Below, piece after piece: positions 24,508-33,043 of a stretch of 64,000 nucleotides of DNA. This DNA comes from Parachlamydiales bacterium (lineage in GTDB: Bacteria; Chlamydiota; Chlamydiia; Chlamydiales; JABDDJ01). The translations under genes and the position numbers were made by a program. The notes under the pieces were generated by a model. The model saw only the letters and a program-made list of their open reading frames with translations, made no database searches and had not been told where the DNA came from. How positions within the stretch are numbered: the stretch's first letter is position 1; each line of letters starts with the position of its first letter. The stretch spans positions 248,001 to 312,000 of the forward strand of contig JBAZCF010000002.1 in assembly GCA_041671045.1 (NCBI GenBank), read 5' to 3'.

Positions 24508-25788
24508 ATGCTAGATATACGTTTGTTACGAAAAGATCACGCTGCAATAGAACAAAAACTAAAGACCAAAGATCCCTCCATCTCGCTAGGTAGCCTTCTT
24601 ACTTTGGATGAGGAATTAAGAACCCTTAAAACAAAGATTGAAGCACTCAAAGCAAGCCTTAATGAGCAATCCAAAAAGATTGGACTTATGAAACGCAAAG
24701 GGGAAGATACAACCCCATTAATGAATGAAGTATCCTCTTTAGGCACTGAGATTAGCGTTTTAGAACCCAAAATCGACGAGTTAGAAAAAGCTTATAATAA
24801 CGAACTCGCATCTTTGCCGAACATTCCGATGGATGACGTTAAGGTGTCACAGTCACCTGCTGATAACGTGGTGATAAAAACTTATGGGGAAAAGCCTGAG
24901 TTTACCTTTCCCTTTAAAAACCATGTCGAACTTAATGAGAAACTCCACTTGTTCGATTTTAAGGCAGGGGCTAAGCTAGCCGGTTCTGGATGGCCTGTTT
25001 ACCGCAATTGGGGTGCAAGATTGGAGTGGGCGCTTATCAACTATATGTTAAGCCAGCAAATTGCCAATGGCTTCATGATGTGGATGCCACCGCTTTTGGT
25101 AAAGCCTGAAATCGAATACGGTGCAGGGCAACTTCCCAAATTCGAGATGCAGCAGTTCAAAATCAATGATCCAGACTATAACCTTTATCTTATTCCAACT
25201 TCAGAAGTTCCTTTGAATGGGATCCATTTGGACGAGATCATCAACGAGAGCGAGCTGCCTTTAAAATATACTGCCTATACTCCCTGTTTCCGCCGTGAAG
25301 CGGGCGCTGCAGGCTCACAAGAGCGTGGGCTTATCCGTATGCATCAGTTCAATAAAGTAGAAATGTTTTGCTTTACAAAACCTGAAGACAGCAATAAGAC
25401 CTTTGACGAGATGATGCGTCATGCAGAGAAGATCCTAGAAAACTTAAATATCCACTATCGCAGTACACTGCTTGTGACAGGAGATATGTCCTTTGGAGCT
25501 GCTAAAACAGTAGATATCGAGGTATGGCTGCCCGGGCAGAATCGTTATTACGAAGTATCATCTATTTCCAACTGTACGGACTATCAAGCACGCCGTTCAC
25601 AAACACGCTATAGAAAAAGCGATGGCAAACTGGATTTTGTACATACGCTCAACGGATCGGGCCTTGCGACATCGCGCCTTATGGTAGCTATTCTCGAGAA
25701 TAATCAGAATGAAGATGGTTCCATCAATATACCGAAGCCACTTCAGCCTTATCTGGATAATCTTACTATCCTTCATCCTACGAAATAG
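24508..25788 (+). CDS. serS: Seryl-tRNA synthetase
   Basis: Charges tRNA-Ser with serine. The 426-residue class II enzyme has the N-terminal coiled-coil arm that grips the tRNA (about 25-105), and the three class II motifs: motif 1 around ARLEWALINYML, motif 2 PCFRREAGAAGSQERGLIRM (about 260-280) and motif 3 LNGSGLATSRLMVAILENNQ (about 388-407). In Chlamydia serS (CT729) lies next to CT727-CT728; here that pair is 14 kb away, so the neighbourhood has been rearranged. Confidence 0.97.
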   Translation: MLDIRLLRKDHAAIEQKLKTKDPSISLGSLLTLDEELRTLKTKIEALKASLNEQSKKIGLMKRKGEDTTPLMNEVSSLGTEISVLEPKIDELEKAYNNELASLPNIPMDDVKVSQSPADNVVIKTYGEKPEFTFPFKNHVELNEKLHLFDFKAGAKLAGSGWPVYRNWGARLEWALINYMLSQQIANGFMMWMPPLLVKPEIEYGAGQLPKFEMQQFKINDPDYNLYLIPTSEVPLNGIHLDEIINESELPLKYTAYTPCFRREAGAAGSQERGLIRMHQFNKVEMFCFTKPEDSNKTFDEMMRHAEKILENLNIHYRSTLLVTGDMSFGAAKTVDIEVWLPGQNRYYEVSSISNCTDYQARRSQTRYRKSDGKLDFVHTLNGSGLATSRLMVAILENNQNEDGSINIPKPLQPYLDNLTILHPTK

Positions 25789-25826
25789 AGTTTAATCTAT
25801 TATTCGATCTTTTCAATAGAAACGTT

Positions 25827-25927
25827 TCCTAGTATAGGCAATATACATAGCCCTCGACTGTCGAGGGCTATGAAAGCAGCGACAAGTCCTTACAGTAAGG
25901 ACAAGTCACAGCGTTCCTATACTAGGA
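25827..25927. terminator. Three-stem cruciform between serS and the efflux operon
   Basis: An outer inverted repeat TCCTAGTATAGG (25827-25838) pairs with CCTATACTAGGA (25916-25927). Inside it are two perfect hairpins: CATAGCCCTCGA (25846-25857) with TCGAGGGCTATG (25861-25872), and GTCCTTA (25886-25892) with TAAGGAC (25896-25902), the latter extended by GAC/GTC. The result is a three-way-junction fold 38 bases after the serS stop. It may end serS transcription, act as a structured RNA, or be a small mobile palindromic element. Confidence 0.7.
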
Positions 25928-25949
25928 TAAGGTATTGCTATCTTATGGT

Positions 25950-26006
25950 CGCGGATTACAAAGGATGCAATCCTTTGTCAGGGGTCCAGGGGACAGAGTC
26001 CCCTGG
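25950..26006 (-). repeat. Double-hairpin palindromic repeat, copy 5 (inside the end of the outer-membrane gene)
   Basis: Hairpin 1 pairs CCAGGGGAC (25986-25994) with GTCCCCTGG (25998-26006): relative to the other copies a G-C pair has become A-T on both sides. Hairpin 2 pairs ACAAAGGAT with ATCCTTTGT around TGC. The element begins CGCGGATTA as the others do. It encodes the last residues of the outer-membrane channel gene. Confidence 0.88.
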
Positions 26007-27468
26007 CGGCTTCTGCTTGTGTTTCGCACGGAGGGTTTGTCTGTGGCGTGAGCGCAGTGTCGTCAGCATCTAGAACCCATCCGCCGCCGAGAGCTTTGTA
26101 GAGGTTGACGACGGAGATGAACGAGTCGCTTTGGGCTTGAGCGAAGTCAAGCTGGGCGTTGAAGAGGTTGCGTTCGGCGTCGAGCACATTGAGGTAGTCG
26201 GTTTGTCCGTTCTGGTATTGGAGTGTGGCGAGTTCTAAGTATTCACGTAGGACTTTAACACGTTGTTTTTGCACTTCGACGAGTTCGATAGTTTTCTTGT
26301 GGGCAATGAGTGCATCGTCGACTTCGCGGAAGGCATTTTGGATCGCTAAGTGGTATTGAGTGTAAACCTCGTAGAGGAGAGTTTTTGTTTGGTCGATACG
26401 GGCTAAGGTTTTGCCGGCATCGAAGAGAGTTTGCATGAAAGATGCGCCGTATTGCCAGGTGCGTGCGGGCCCGGTGAAGAGATCTTTTAGGGTAATGCTT
26501 TCGTTTCCGTAGTTCCCTGTCAGGCTAATTTGAGGAAATAGGAGGGCACGAGCTTCGCCGGTGCGGGCGTTGGCGGCCACCATATTTTGCTCGGCTTTCC
26601 GTATGTCGGGTCTTTGGTCAAGAATATCCGATGGAAGACCTTCAGGAACTTGTGGCGGCATCTTAAATTCATCTAGTTTCAGCCCGCGTTCAAGAGGTTG
26701 GGGATTACGTCCGATGAGGATACTGAGAAGGTTTTCCTGCTGTGGTACAGAAATTTCAAGCTGTTTGACTTGAGTACGGGCGGTTTCCACTTCAGAAGCA
26801 GCTTGTTTCACTTCCAGTTCAGAGGTTAGGCCTTCTTCGAAGCGGACGACGGCCAGTTCATACGATTTAATTCTCGATTCCAGCGTTTGCATAGCGATGG
26901 CGAGTTGTTTGTCGTATTGGCTGAGAAGGAAGTAGGCGGATGCGACAGATGTAACGAGAGTGAGGACAACGGTGCGGCGGTTTTCGATTTGTGCGAAATA
27001 GTCGGCGAGAGCAGCTTCGGTGGCGCTGCGGACACGACCCCAGACATCCAGTTCGTAGGAAGCGTTGAAAGCGAGGGCGTAGAAGTTATTGATGCGGGAC
27101 AATCCGGAGCCGGGAAAGACTTGTCCTGCGGCGACGGAGAGTTCGTTGCGGTAGATTTGTCCTGAGCCGGTGATTTGCGGAAAAAGTTCTGAGCTGACGA
27201 TACGAAGTTGGTCGTAGTATTCGCGTACCCTAGCGATAGCTGTTTTAAGGTCCCAGTTGTAATAGAGCGCTTCGTAGATGTAGCAGTTTAAAACTGGATC
27301 GTTGAATTCTTCCCACCAGCGGAGGTTGATTTCTGTGGTGAGTTCATTATCGACGATGCGCCAGGCGCAGGGGATATCGATTGCGGGGCGTTGGTAGGAG
27401 TGGTGCAATGTGCAAGACTGCATGGCGAAGATGAGGAGGAAGGTGAGGATAAACCTAGGCAACATCAT
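25978..27468 (-). CDS. Outer-membrane efflux lipoprotein (OprM/NodT family, TolC-like)
   Basis: Forms the outer-membrane exit duct of the RND pump. The 496-residue precursor starts MMLPRFILTFLLIFAMQSCT, with lipobox AMQSC giving a lipidated Cys at about 19. Two homologous OEP halves follow, with the first at about 60-255 and the second at about 270-465 (GLPSDILDQRPDIRKAEQNM, FPQISLTGNYG; final helix YQNGQTDYLNVLDAERNLF). The ATG overlaps the stop of the pump gene (ATGA). The last residues RGLCPLDP are encoded by the palindromic repeat, so the ancestral C-terminus has been altered. The coding strand is C-rich just before the repeat. Confidence 0.94.
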   Translation of the reverse strand: MMLPRFILTFLLIFAMQSCTLHHSYQRPAIDIPCAWRIVDNELTTEINLRWWEEFNDPVLNCYIYEALYYNWDLKTAIARVREYYDQLRIVSSELFPQITGSGQIYRNELSVAAGQVFPGSGLSRINNFYALAFNASYELDVWGRVRSATEAALADYFAQIENRRTVVLTLVTSVASAYFLLSQYDKQLAIAMQTLESRIKSYELAVVRFEEGLTSELEVKQAASEVETARTQVKQLEISVPQQENLLSILIGRNPQPLERGLKLDEFKMPPQVPEGLPSDILDQRPDIRKAEQNMVAANARTGEARALLFPQISLTGNYGNESITLKDLFTGPARTWQYGASFMQTLFDAGKTLARIDQTKTLLYEVYTQYHLAIQNAFREVDDALIAHKKTIELVEVQKQRVKVLREYLELATLQYQNGQTDYLNVLDAERNLFNAQLDFAQAQSDSFISVVNLYKALGGGWVLDADDTALTPQTNPPCETQAEAARGLCPLDP

Positions 27469-30400
27469 ACGCCCTCGCTGACTTGAGGTGTAACGGTGGG
27501 TTCCTCTTTCTTTTCAACCTTCTTGTGTCGCCAGTTGACTAGGCTGTAGAAAAGGGGAACAAGAAGGACGACGAAGATAGTAGCGGAGATCATACCGCCC
27601 ATAACACCTGTACCGACAGAGTGTCGGCTGGCGGCGCCGGCGCCTTTGCTGATGACGAGGGGGAGGACGCCGAAGATAAAGGTCAGCGAGGTCATAAGGA
27701 TAGCGCGGAAGCGGAGTCGCGCAGCGTCTACAGCTGCTTCTGCAGATGTAAGGCCCCCTTCCTCTTGTCTGCTGACGGCAAATTCTACGATAAGGATAGC
27801 ATTCTTTGCAGTAAGAGCTATCAGAGTGACGAGGCCGACTTGGAAATAGACGTCGTTGGATAGGCCGCGGATCCAGATGGCGATAAGGGCGCCTAAGATG
27901 CCGAGAGGAATTGCTAAGATAATGGCGACAGGAAGGGCCCATCGTTCATATAGAGCGGATAGAATGAGGAATACCATGACCATGCCGCCGAGGAGAACTG
28001 TAGTGGAGCTTCCTGAAGTCGCCTTTTCCTGGTATGATTCACCGGCCCAAGAGTAGGACATATCTAGAGGTAGAAATTCTTTTGCCATCTCTTCCATTGC
28101 AAGCATGGCTTGTCCCGAAGTGTATCCTGGGGCTGAATTCCCTAAAATACGCGCAGCATTGAATCCGTTGAAACGGCTGACGAGGGTAGGTCCGGTGCGG
28201 TATTCCACTTCGACCAGAGAATTTAAAGGAACCATGTCGCCTTTATCTGTTTTGACATAGACTTCGCCGATGTCGGATAATTTAGCGCGATATTTAGGCT
28301 CTGCTTGAGCAACAACTTGGAAAGTGCGGCCGAACTTATTGAAGTTATTGATGTATAGGGAGCCTAGGAGAACTTGCAGCGTCTGGAAGACCTCGGAGAT
28401 AGCGACACCCATAGAGCGCGTTTTGTAGCGGTCTAAATTGATGTATAGCTGCATATTGTCTGCTTGGAGGGAAGTATTGAGGCCTTGCAGTTCCGGCCTT
28501 TCGTTAGCTTTGGCGATGAATTCCCGTGTGACTTGTTCTAAATGGCTGATGTCGCCGTCGCCGCGGTTTTCTATCCAGAATTCGAAGCCGCCGACAGTGC
28601 CCAGCCCTTGGATAGCAGGCGGGTTGAAGACGAGGACGATCGATTCCTTGATTTGAGCAAACTTTGCTTGCAGAGTTTTGAGAATACCGCTGGCATAGAG
28701 ATCAGGGGTTGTGCGTTGGCTCCAGTCTTTTAACACAACGAAATTTGAGCCGATAGTGGTTCTATTTAGACCTTCGATTAAACTGAAACCTGAGAAAGAA
28801 ACGACGTAGTCGACGCCCGCTTCTTTAAGGCTCATTTGGGTAATGGTGTCATCTACTTCCTTGGTGCGGTCCAGACTTGATCCGTCAGGCATCATCGAAA
28901 CGACCATAAGGTAGCCTTGGTCTTCTTGCGGGACGAAGCTGGTAGGGATAGTTTGGAAAAGGTATCCCGTCAGAGCTAAAAGGAGGCAGAAGAAGACGAT
29001 ACCGGCCACAGCATTACGTACAAACCATGCAGAACCGAGCATGTAGAAGTCGGTGAATTTTTGGAATCCGGAATTGAATTTACGGCTGAACCATGTGTCT
29101 TTGTGTTCTTCTTTAAGGATCAAAGCTGCGACAGAGGGGCTTAATGTCAGCGCGACGATACCGGAGAATACTACCGAGATGGCAATTGTTACTGCGAACT
29201 GGCGGTATAGCTGGCCGGCGATCCCGCCAAGGAATGCTACAGGAATGAACACGGCGCAAAGGACGAATACGATAGCGATGATGGGACCTGTCACTTCGTC
29301 CATGGCACGGCGGGCGGCTTCTTTAGGTTTAAGTTTATATTCGCGCATGTTCCTTTCTACGTTTTCGATCACGACGATTGCATCATCGACGACGATACCG
29401 ACGGCAAGGACCAGGCCGAAAAGGGTAAGGGTATTGAGGGAGAAGCCGAAGGCATACATCCCGGCGAAAGTGCCGATCAGGGAGACGGCCATTGCAAGGA
29501 CGGGGATAAGTGTGGCGCGCAGTTTTTGCAGGAAGATCAGTACGACCAGAACGACTAAGAAAGCGGCTTCAAAAACTGTTTGGGAGACTTCCTTAATCGA
29601 CATTTTGATGAATTCTGTGGTGTCGTAAGGGATAGTATATCTAAGGCCTTCGGGAAAACGCTGGGATAGCTCATCCATTTTTTTGCGAATAGCATCAGCT
29701 ACGTCGATAGCGTTGGCGCCATATTCTTGGTAGACAGCGATAAGCGTTGTGGTTTTATTGTTCAGTCTACCGTCGACGCTATAGTCTTGGGCGCCAAGCT
29801 CGACTCTGCCTACATCTTTGATCTGAACCATTGAGCCATCTTCATAGGCTCTAAGGATGATATTCTCGAATTCTGCAGGCTCCTTCAGACGGCCTTTAGT
29901 CGAGATAGGGATATTCATGATGACAGGGTTAGCGTTAGGGGCTTGTCCGATTTGTCCGACGCCGAACTGGGCATTTTGTTCCTGGACAGCTCTGACGACA
30001 TCGCTGGCAGTTAGGCTAAGTTCTGCCAATTTGTCGGGACGGAGCCAAATACGCATAGAGTAATCACGGGCGCCGATGTTGCTGGCATTGCTGACCCCTT
30101 TGACACGCATTAGGTCGTCCATGACGTTAATAGTGGCGTAGTTGCTGATGAAAATATCGTCATAGATATCATCAGGGGAGTCTACAGCTACGATGAGCAA
30201 AATGTTGGGCGTGGTTTTTTGGACAATGACGCCCGATTTTTGGACCTCTGCCGGGAGCTGGGGTAGGGCTTGGCTGACTCTGTTTTGAACGTTAACTTGG
30301 GCCATATCGGCGTTTGCACCGATGTTGAAGTATACGTTTAAAGACATTAGACCGTTGGAAGAGTTTTCTGAGTACATGTATATCATGTCTTCCACCCCGT

Positions 30401-30611
30401 TAATCTGCTCTTCAAGAGGGGCGGCTACGAGGTCTGCTACTGTAGATGCATCAGCACCGTTATAGCTTGCAGTGACCTGGATTTGGGGTGGGGTAATATT
30501 CGGATATTGCTCGATAGGCAGAAAATAGAGGGCTACTAAGCCTACTAGAACGATGACAATGGAGATAACCGCGGCAAAGATCGGTCTATCAATAAAGAAT
30601 CTCGAAATCAT
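27465..30611 (-). CDS. RND efflux pump, AcrB/MexB (HAE-1) family
   Basis: Inner-membrane, proton-driven multidrug exporter of 1048 residues, the normal length. TM1 follows MISRFFIDRPIFAAVISIV, the standard start. TM4 carries the proton-relay pair in VGIVVDDAIVVIENVERNM (about 400-418), and TM10 has the lysine in LTAKNAILIVEFA. Two large periplasmic porter loops lie between TM1-TM2 and TM7-TM8. It sits 4 bases after the adaptor gene and overlaps the channel gene by ATGA, so all three parts of the pump are made together. Environmental chlamydiae use such pumps against host or competitor compounds; the substrate cannot be told here. Confidence 0.96.
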   Translation of the reverse strand: MISRFFIDRPIFAAVISIVIVLVGLVALYFLPIEQYPNITPPQIQVTASYNGADASTVADLVAAPLEEQINGVEDMIYMYSENSSNGLMSLNVYFNIGANADMAQVNVQNRVSQALPQLPAEVQKSGVIVQKTTPNILLIVAVDSPDDIYDDIFISNYATINVMDDLMRVKGVSNASNIGARDYSMRIWLRPDKLAELSLTASDVVRAVQEQNAQFGVGQIGQAPNANPVIMNIPISTKGRLKEPAEFENIILRAYEDGSMVQIKDVGRVELGAQDYSVDGRLNNKTTTLIAVYQEYGANAIDVADAIRKKMDELSQRFPEGLRYTIPYDTTEFIKMSIKEVSQTVFEAAFLVVLVVLIFLQKLRATLIPVLAMAVSLIGTFAGMYAFGFSLNTLTLFGLVLAVGIVVDDAIVVIENVERNMREYKLKPKEAARRAMDEVTGPIIAIVFVLCAVFIPVAFLGGIAGQLYRQFAVTIAISVVFSGIVALTLSPSVAALILKEEHKDTWFSRKFNSGFQKFTDFYMLGSAWFVRNAVAGIVFFCLLLALTGYLFQTIPTSFVPQEDQGYLMVVSMMPDGSSLDRTKEVDDTITQMSLKEAGVDYVVSFSGFSLIEGLNRTTIGSNFVVLKDWSQRTTPDLYASGILKTLQAKFAQIKESIVLVFNPPAIQGLGTVGGFEFWIENRGDGDISHLEQVTREFIAKANERPELQGLNTSLQADNMQLYINLDRYKTRSMGVAISEVFQTLQVLLGSLYINNFNKFGRTFQVVAQAEPKYRAKLSDIGEVYVKTDKGDMVPLNSLVEVEYRTGPTLVSRFNGFNAARILGNSAPGYTSGQAMLAMEEMAKEFLPLDMSYSWAGESYQEKATSGSSTTVLLGGMVMVFLILSALYERWALPVAIILAIPLGILGALIAIWIRGLSNDVYFQVGLVTLIALTAKNAILIVEFAVSRQEEGGLTSAEAAVDAARLRFRAILMTSLTFIFGVLPLVISKGAGAASRHSVGTGVMGGMISATIFVVLLVPLFYSLVNWRHKKVEKKEEPTVTPQVSEGV

Positions 30612-30615
30612 AGGG

Positions 30616-31848
30616 TCATTTGCCTTTATTCAATTTCTCAGGAGGAGCTGCAGGACGAGTTTTCTTAGGAGGCTCCGTTTTGATCGGTTCAGTTTTAGGA
30701 GCTTCAGCCTTAGAGGTTTCAGCCTTTTTTTTCGGTTGATTATTCACTTGGACAAGTGCACCCGGCAGGATTTTATTGACGCCGTCCACGACGATTTCTT
30801 CCCCTACTTTAAGTCCTGAGTTAACAATCCAGTCGTTTTGGTACCAGCCGCCGGCTACGATAGGGCGGAGGTCGGCTTTGCTTTCCTTATTGACGACATA
30901 GACATACATCCCTTTCTTTCCTTGCTGTACAGCTTGTTGCGGGACGAGTAAGGCATTGGGACGGATAGCGCCCATTGCTCTAGCCCGGACGAATTGTCCT
31001 GGACGGAGGAGTGCGTCGGGATTCTTAAAAATAGCTCTAACAAGCATTGTTCCGGTACTTTGCTGCAGGACAGGATCTGCAAAGTCTACCGTACCGATAT
31101 AAGGGAATTTTTGTCCGTCTGCGAGGATAGCTTCGACTGTGAAATTAAGATCTTTAGGATATTCGAGGAGACCTTTTTTTATTTCATCACGGTTTTTTAG
31201 GATGTCGCCGCTGGAGACGTTGAAATTCACCCATATTGGGTCTACCACCGCAATTGTGGTCATTAAACCAGTAGTTCCGGGTGTGATAAGAGTACCTTCG
31301 CGGTAGATGGATCTGTTGGAGAGGCCGACGATGGGGGAACGTATAGTGGTAAAGCTCAGGTTCAATTCAGCTTGGACCACTTTAGCTTTGTTGGATTCTA
31401 CATCAGCTTTAGCGGAGAGTTCTTGCGAGACTGCATTGTCGAGGTCTCTTTGGCTGGCAGCGTTTTTCTCATAGAGAGGTTTAAGGCGTTCGACAGAGCG
31501 TGAGGCATCCCATAGGACGGCTTTCGTTCTTTCGAGTTCGGCACGGGCAGTATCTAGGGAAGCTTGGAAGGGCCGGGGGTCTAGTTGGAAGAGGAGGTCA
31601 TCTTTATTGACAAGGTGGCCTTCCTTGTAGGCAATTTCGTCAAGGTAGCCTTCCACACGTGCCCTAACCTCTACAAGATGGGAGCTTTGGGCGACACCCA
31701 CATATTCGAAGTCGGCCGGAATGGTTTTTGTCTCGAGCTTAATAGTGGAGACGGGTACCGCTCTCTGTGGAGGAGCGGCTTCCTTTTTTTTCTCACAAGC
31801 GGCAGAGATAAATAGAAGTAGGGATAAAAATAGCCAATTAAATCTCAT
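30616..31848 (-). CDS. RND efflux periplasmic adaptor (AcrA/MexA family lipoprotein)
   Basis: Links the pump to the outer-membrane channel. The 410-residue precursor starts MRFNWLFLSLLLFISAAC, with lipobox ISAAC and lipidation at Cys 18. The lipoyl halves VEGYLDEIAYKEGHLVNKDD and SFTTIRSPIVGLSNRSIYREG (about 68-88 and 165-185) flank the coiled-coil hairpin; beta-barrel and membrane-proximal domains follow (RPGQFVRARA). An unusual C-terminal tail of about 40 residues is rich in Lys, Pro, Ala, Thr and Glu (repeated KAEAPKTEP-like units) and may interact with peptidoglycan or be unstructured. First gene of the operon; it is preceded by an AT-rich 77-base gap. Confidence 0.95.
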   Translation of the reverse strand: MRFNWLFLSLLLFISAACEKKKEAAPPQRAVPVSTIKLETKTIPADFEYVGVAQSSHLVEVRARVEGYLDEIAYKEGHLVNKDDLLFQLDPRPFQASLDTARAELERTKAVLWDASRSVERLKPLYEKNAASQRDLDNAVSQELSAKADVESNKAKVVQAELNLSFTTIRSPIVGLSNRSIYREGTLITPGTTGLMTTIAVVDPIWVNFNVSSGDILKNRDEIKKGLLEYPKDLNFTVEAILADGQKFPYIGTVDFADPVLQQSTGTMLVRAIFKNPDALLRPGQFVRARAMGAIRPNALLVPQQAVQQGKKGMYVYVVNKESKADLRPIVAGGWYQNDWIVNSGLKVGEEIVVDGVNKILPGALVQVNNQPKKKAETSKAEAPKTEPIKTEPPKKTRPAAPPEKLNKGK

Positions 31849-31925
31849 GACAATCTCTTTAAGATTTAGAGAGTGAAACTAGCTATAATTTTTTATACTT
31901 TCAACTATTTTCTTTGAGTCTGTGT

Positions 31926-32510
31926 TTAGATGTTTTTAAGGGAATGTGCAATAAGCAGGGAGAGATCAGGGTCATCAGGGAGGGATTGTAGCGTTTTTTG
32001 AACAGCTTTGAGGGCATTAGGCTGTGAGTAGCCAAGGTTCATCAGGGCAGAGACCGCATGTTTTGATGTAGGAGGCAGGACAGAAGAAGGTGTAACAGAT
32101 GAGTTATGGGCAGGGAGTTTGTCTCTTATTTCTATGAGGAGTCTTTGAGCTGTTTTCTTGCCGATGCCCGGAATTTTGCTGAGCGCTGAGATATCTTCAT
32201 TTGCTATGGCTTGAGAGAGTTCGTTGTCGGACATATGACCGAGGATACCTAGTGCGAGTTTAGGTCCTATGCCTGTGACGCTAAGAAGCGTTTCAAAAAG
32301 TTCGCAGGTGTGGGGCTGTAAGAAGCCGTAGAGCGAGTTGGATTGCTCCCTGATAACATGTACGGTATGAAGGGTGCATTCATTTTTGATATGAGGGAGG
32401 CTTCCGTATGTTAAGGGGGTGATGAAGATTTTATATCCGACGCCGGCGGCTTCGATGATAACTTGATAGGGGGTAGCGAGGGTAAGGATACCGTGGATAT
32501 AGGCGATCAT
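31926..32510 (-). CDS. ruvA: Holliday junction branch migration protein RuvA
   Basis: RuvA tetramers hold the Holliday junction open for the RuvB motor. The 194-residue protein has domain I starting MIAYIHGILTLATPYQVIIE, the two helix-hairpin-helix DNA-binding motifs (LLSVTGIGPKLALGILG, about 70-86, and LSKIPGIGKKTAQRLLIEI, about 105-123) and the C-terminal domain III that binds RuvB (MNLGYSQPNALKAVQ). ATG overlaps the ruvC stop by ATGA. ruvB is not in the window, also as in Chlamydia (CT501-CT502). Confidence 0.96.
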   Translation of the reverse strand: MIAYIHGILTLATPYQVIIEAAGVGYKIFITPLTYGSLPHIKNECTLHTVHVIREQSNSLYGFLQPHTCELFETLLSVTGIGPKLALGILGHMSDNELSQAIANEDISALSKIPGIGKKTAQRLLIEIRDKLPAHNSSVTPSSVLPPTSKHAVSALMNLGYSQPNALKAVQKTLQSLPDDPDLSLLIAHSLKNI

Positions 32511-33043
32511 AGTCTTAATTTGGTTTGGTTATTATGGCATAGGGCTATAGAAAGAGCGTCGGCAGCGTCAAACGGAGTAGGGAGTTTTGCAAGGCGTAAA
32601 AGTCTTTGCACCATTCCTTGGACTTGCATTTTGCTGGCATTGCCGTGTCCGGTGACGGCTCGTTTAGCGACAGTAGGTGCATATTCGAAGATGGGGATAT
32701 TGCGGGTACGTGCTGCGATGATGGCAACACCGCGGGCCATTCCTACTTTCAGGGCGCTTTGGGGATTCACTTTGCTGACATACTGTGTTTCAAGAGCGAC
32801 TTCATCCGGCATGAAGGAATCTAGAAGTTCACCGAGGTTGACGAATAATGCCAGGTAACGATCTGGCAGGGGTATGGTGGCAGGGATGCGAATACAGCCG
32901 TAATCAACGGCAAGGGGAGAGCGCCCTTCGCAGTCAATGATTCCGTAACCCGTGATAGCGGTACCCGGGTCGATACCGCAAATCCTTTTTTTCTTAATCG
33001 AAGAGGTGTTCTTTTCGTTTATAGTTATTGTTTGGGTTTTCAA
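32507..33043 (-). CDS. ruvC: Holliday junction resolvase RuvC
   Basis: Cuts Holliday junctions symmetrically during recombination. The catalytic carboxylates are in RICGIDPGTAITGYG (about 21-35), ALETQYVSKVNPQSALKVG (Glu, about 85), and the final AADALSIALCH pair (Asp, about 160). The start is a TTG at 33043 with AGGA at the correct distance; no in-frame ATG lies before the conserved IDPG, so this rare start is likely real. It overlaps the upstream coiled-coil gene by 50 bases and is coupled to ruvA. Confidence 0.95.
   Translation of the reverse strand: MKTQTITINEKNTSSIKKKRICGIDPGTAITGYGIIDCEGRSPLAVDYGCIRIPATIPLPDRYLALFVNLGELLDSFMPDEVALETQYVSKVNPQSALKVGMARGVAIIAARTRNIPIFEYAPTVAKRAVTGHGNASKMQVQGMVQRLLRLAKLPTPFDAADALSIALCHNNQTKLRL

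Noticed and set aside
29053..29628. 191-codon plus-strand open frame within the RND pump gene
   Set aside because: It is antisense to the conserved acrB-type coding sequence and has no domain or start signal.
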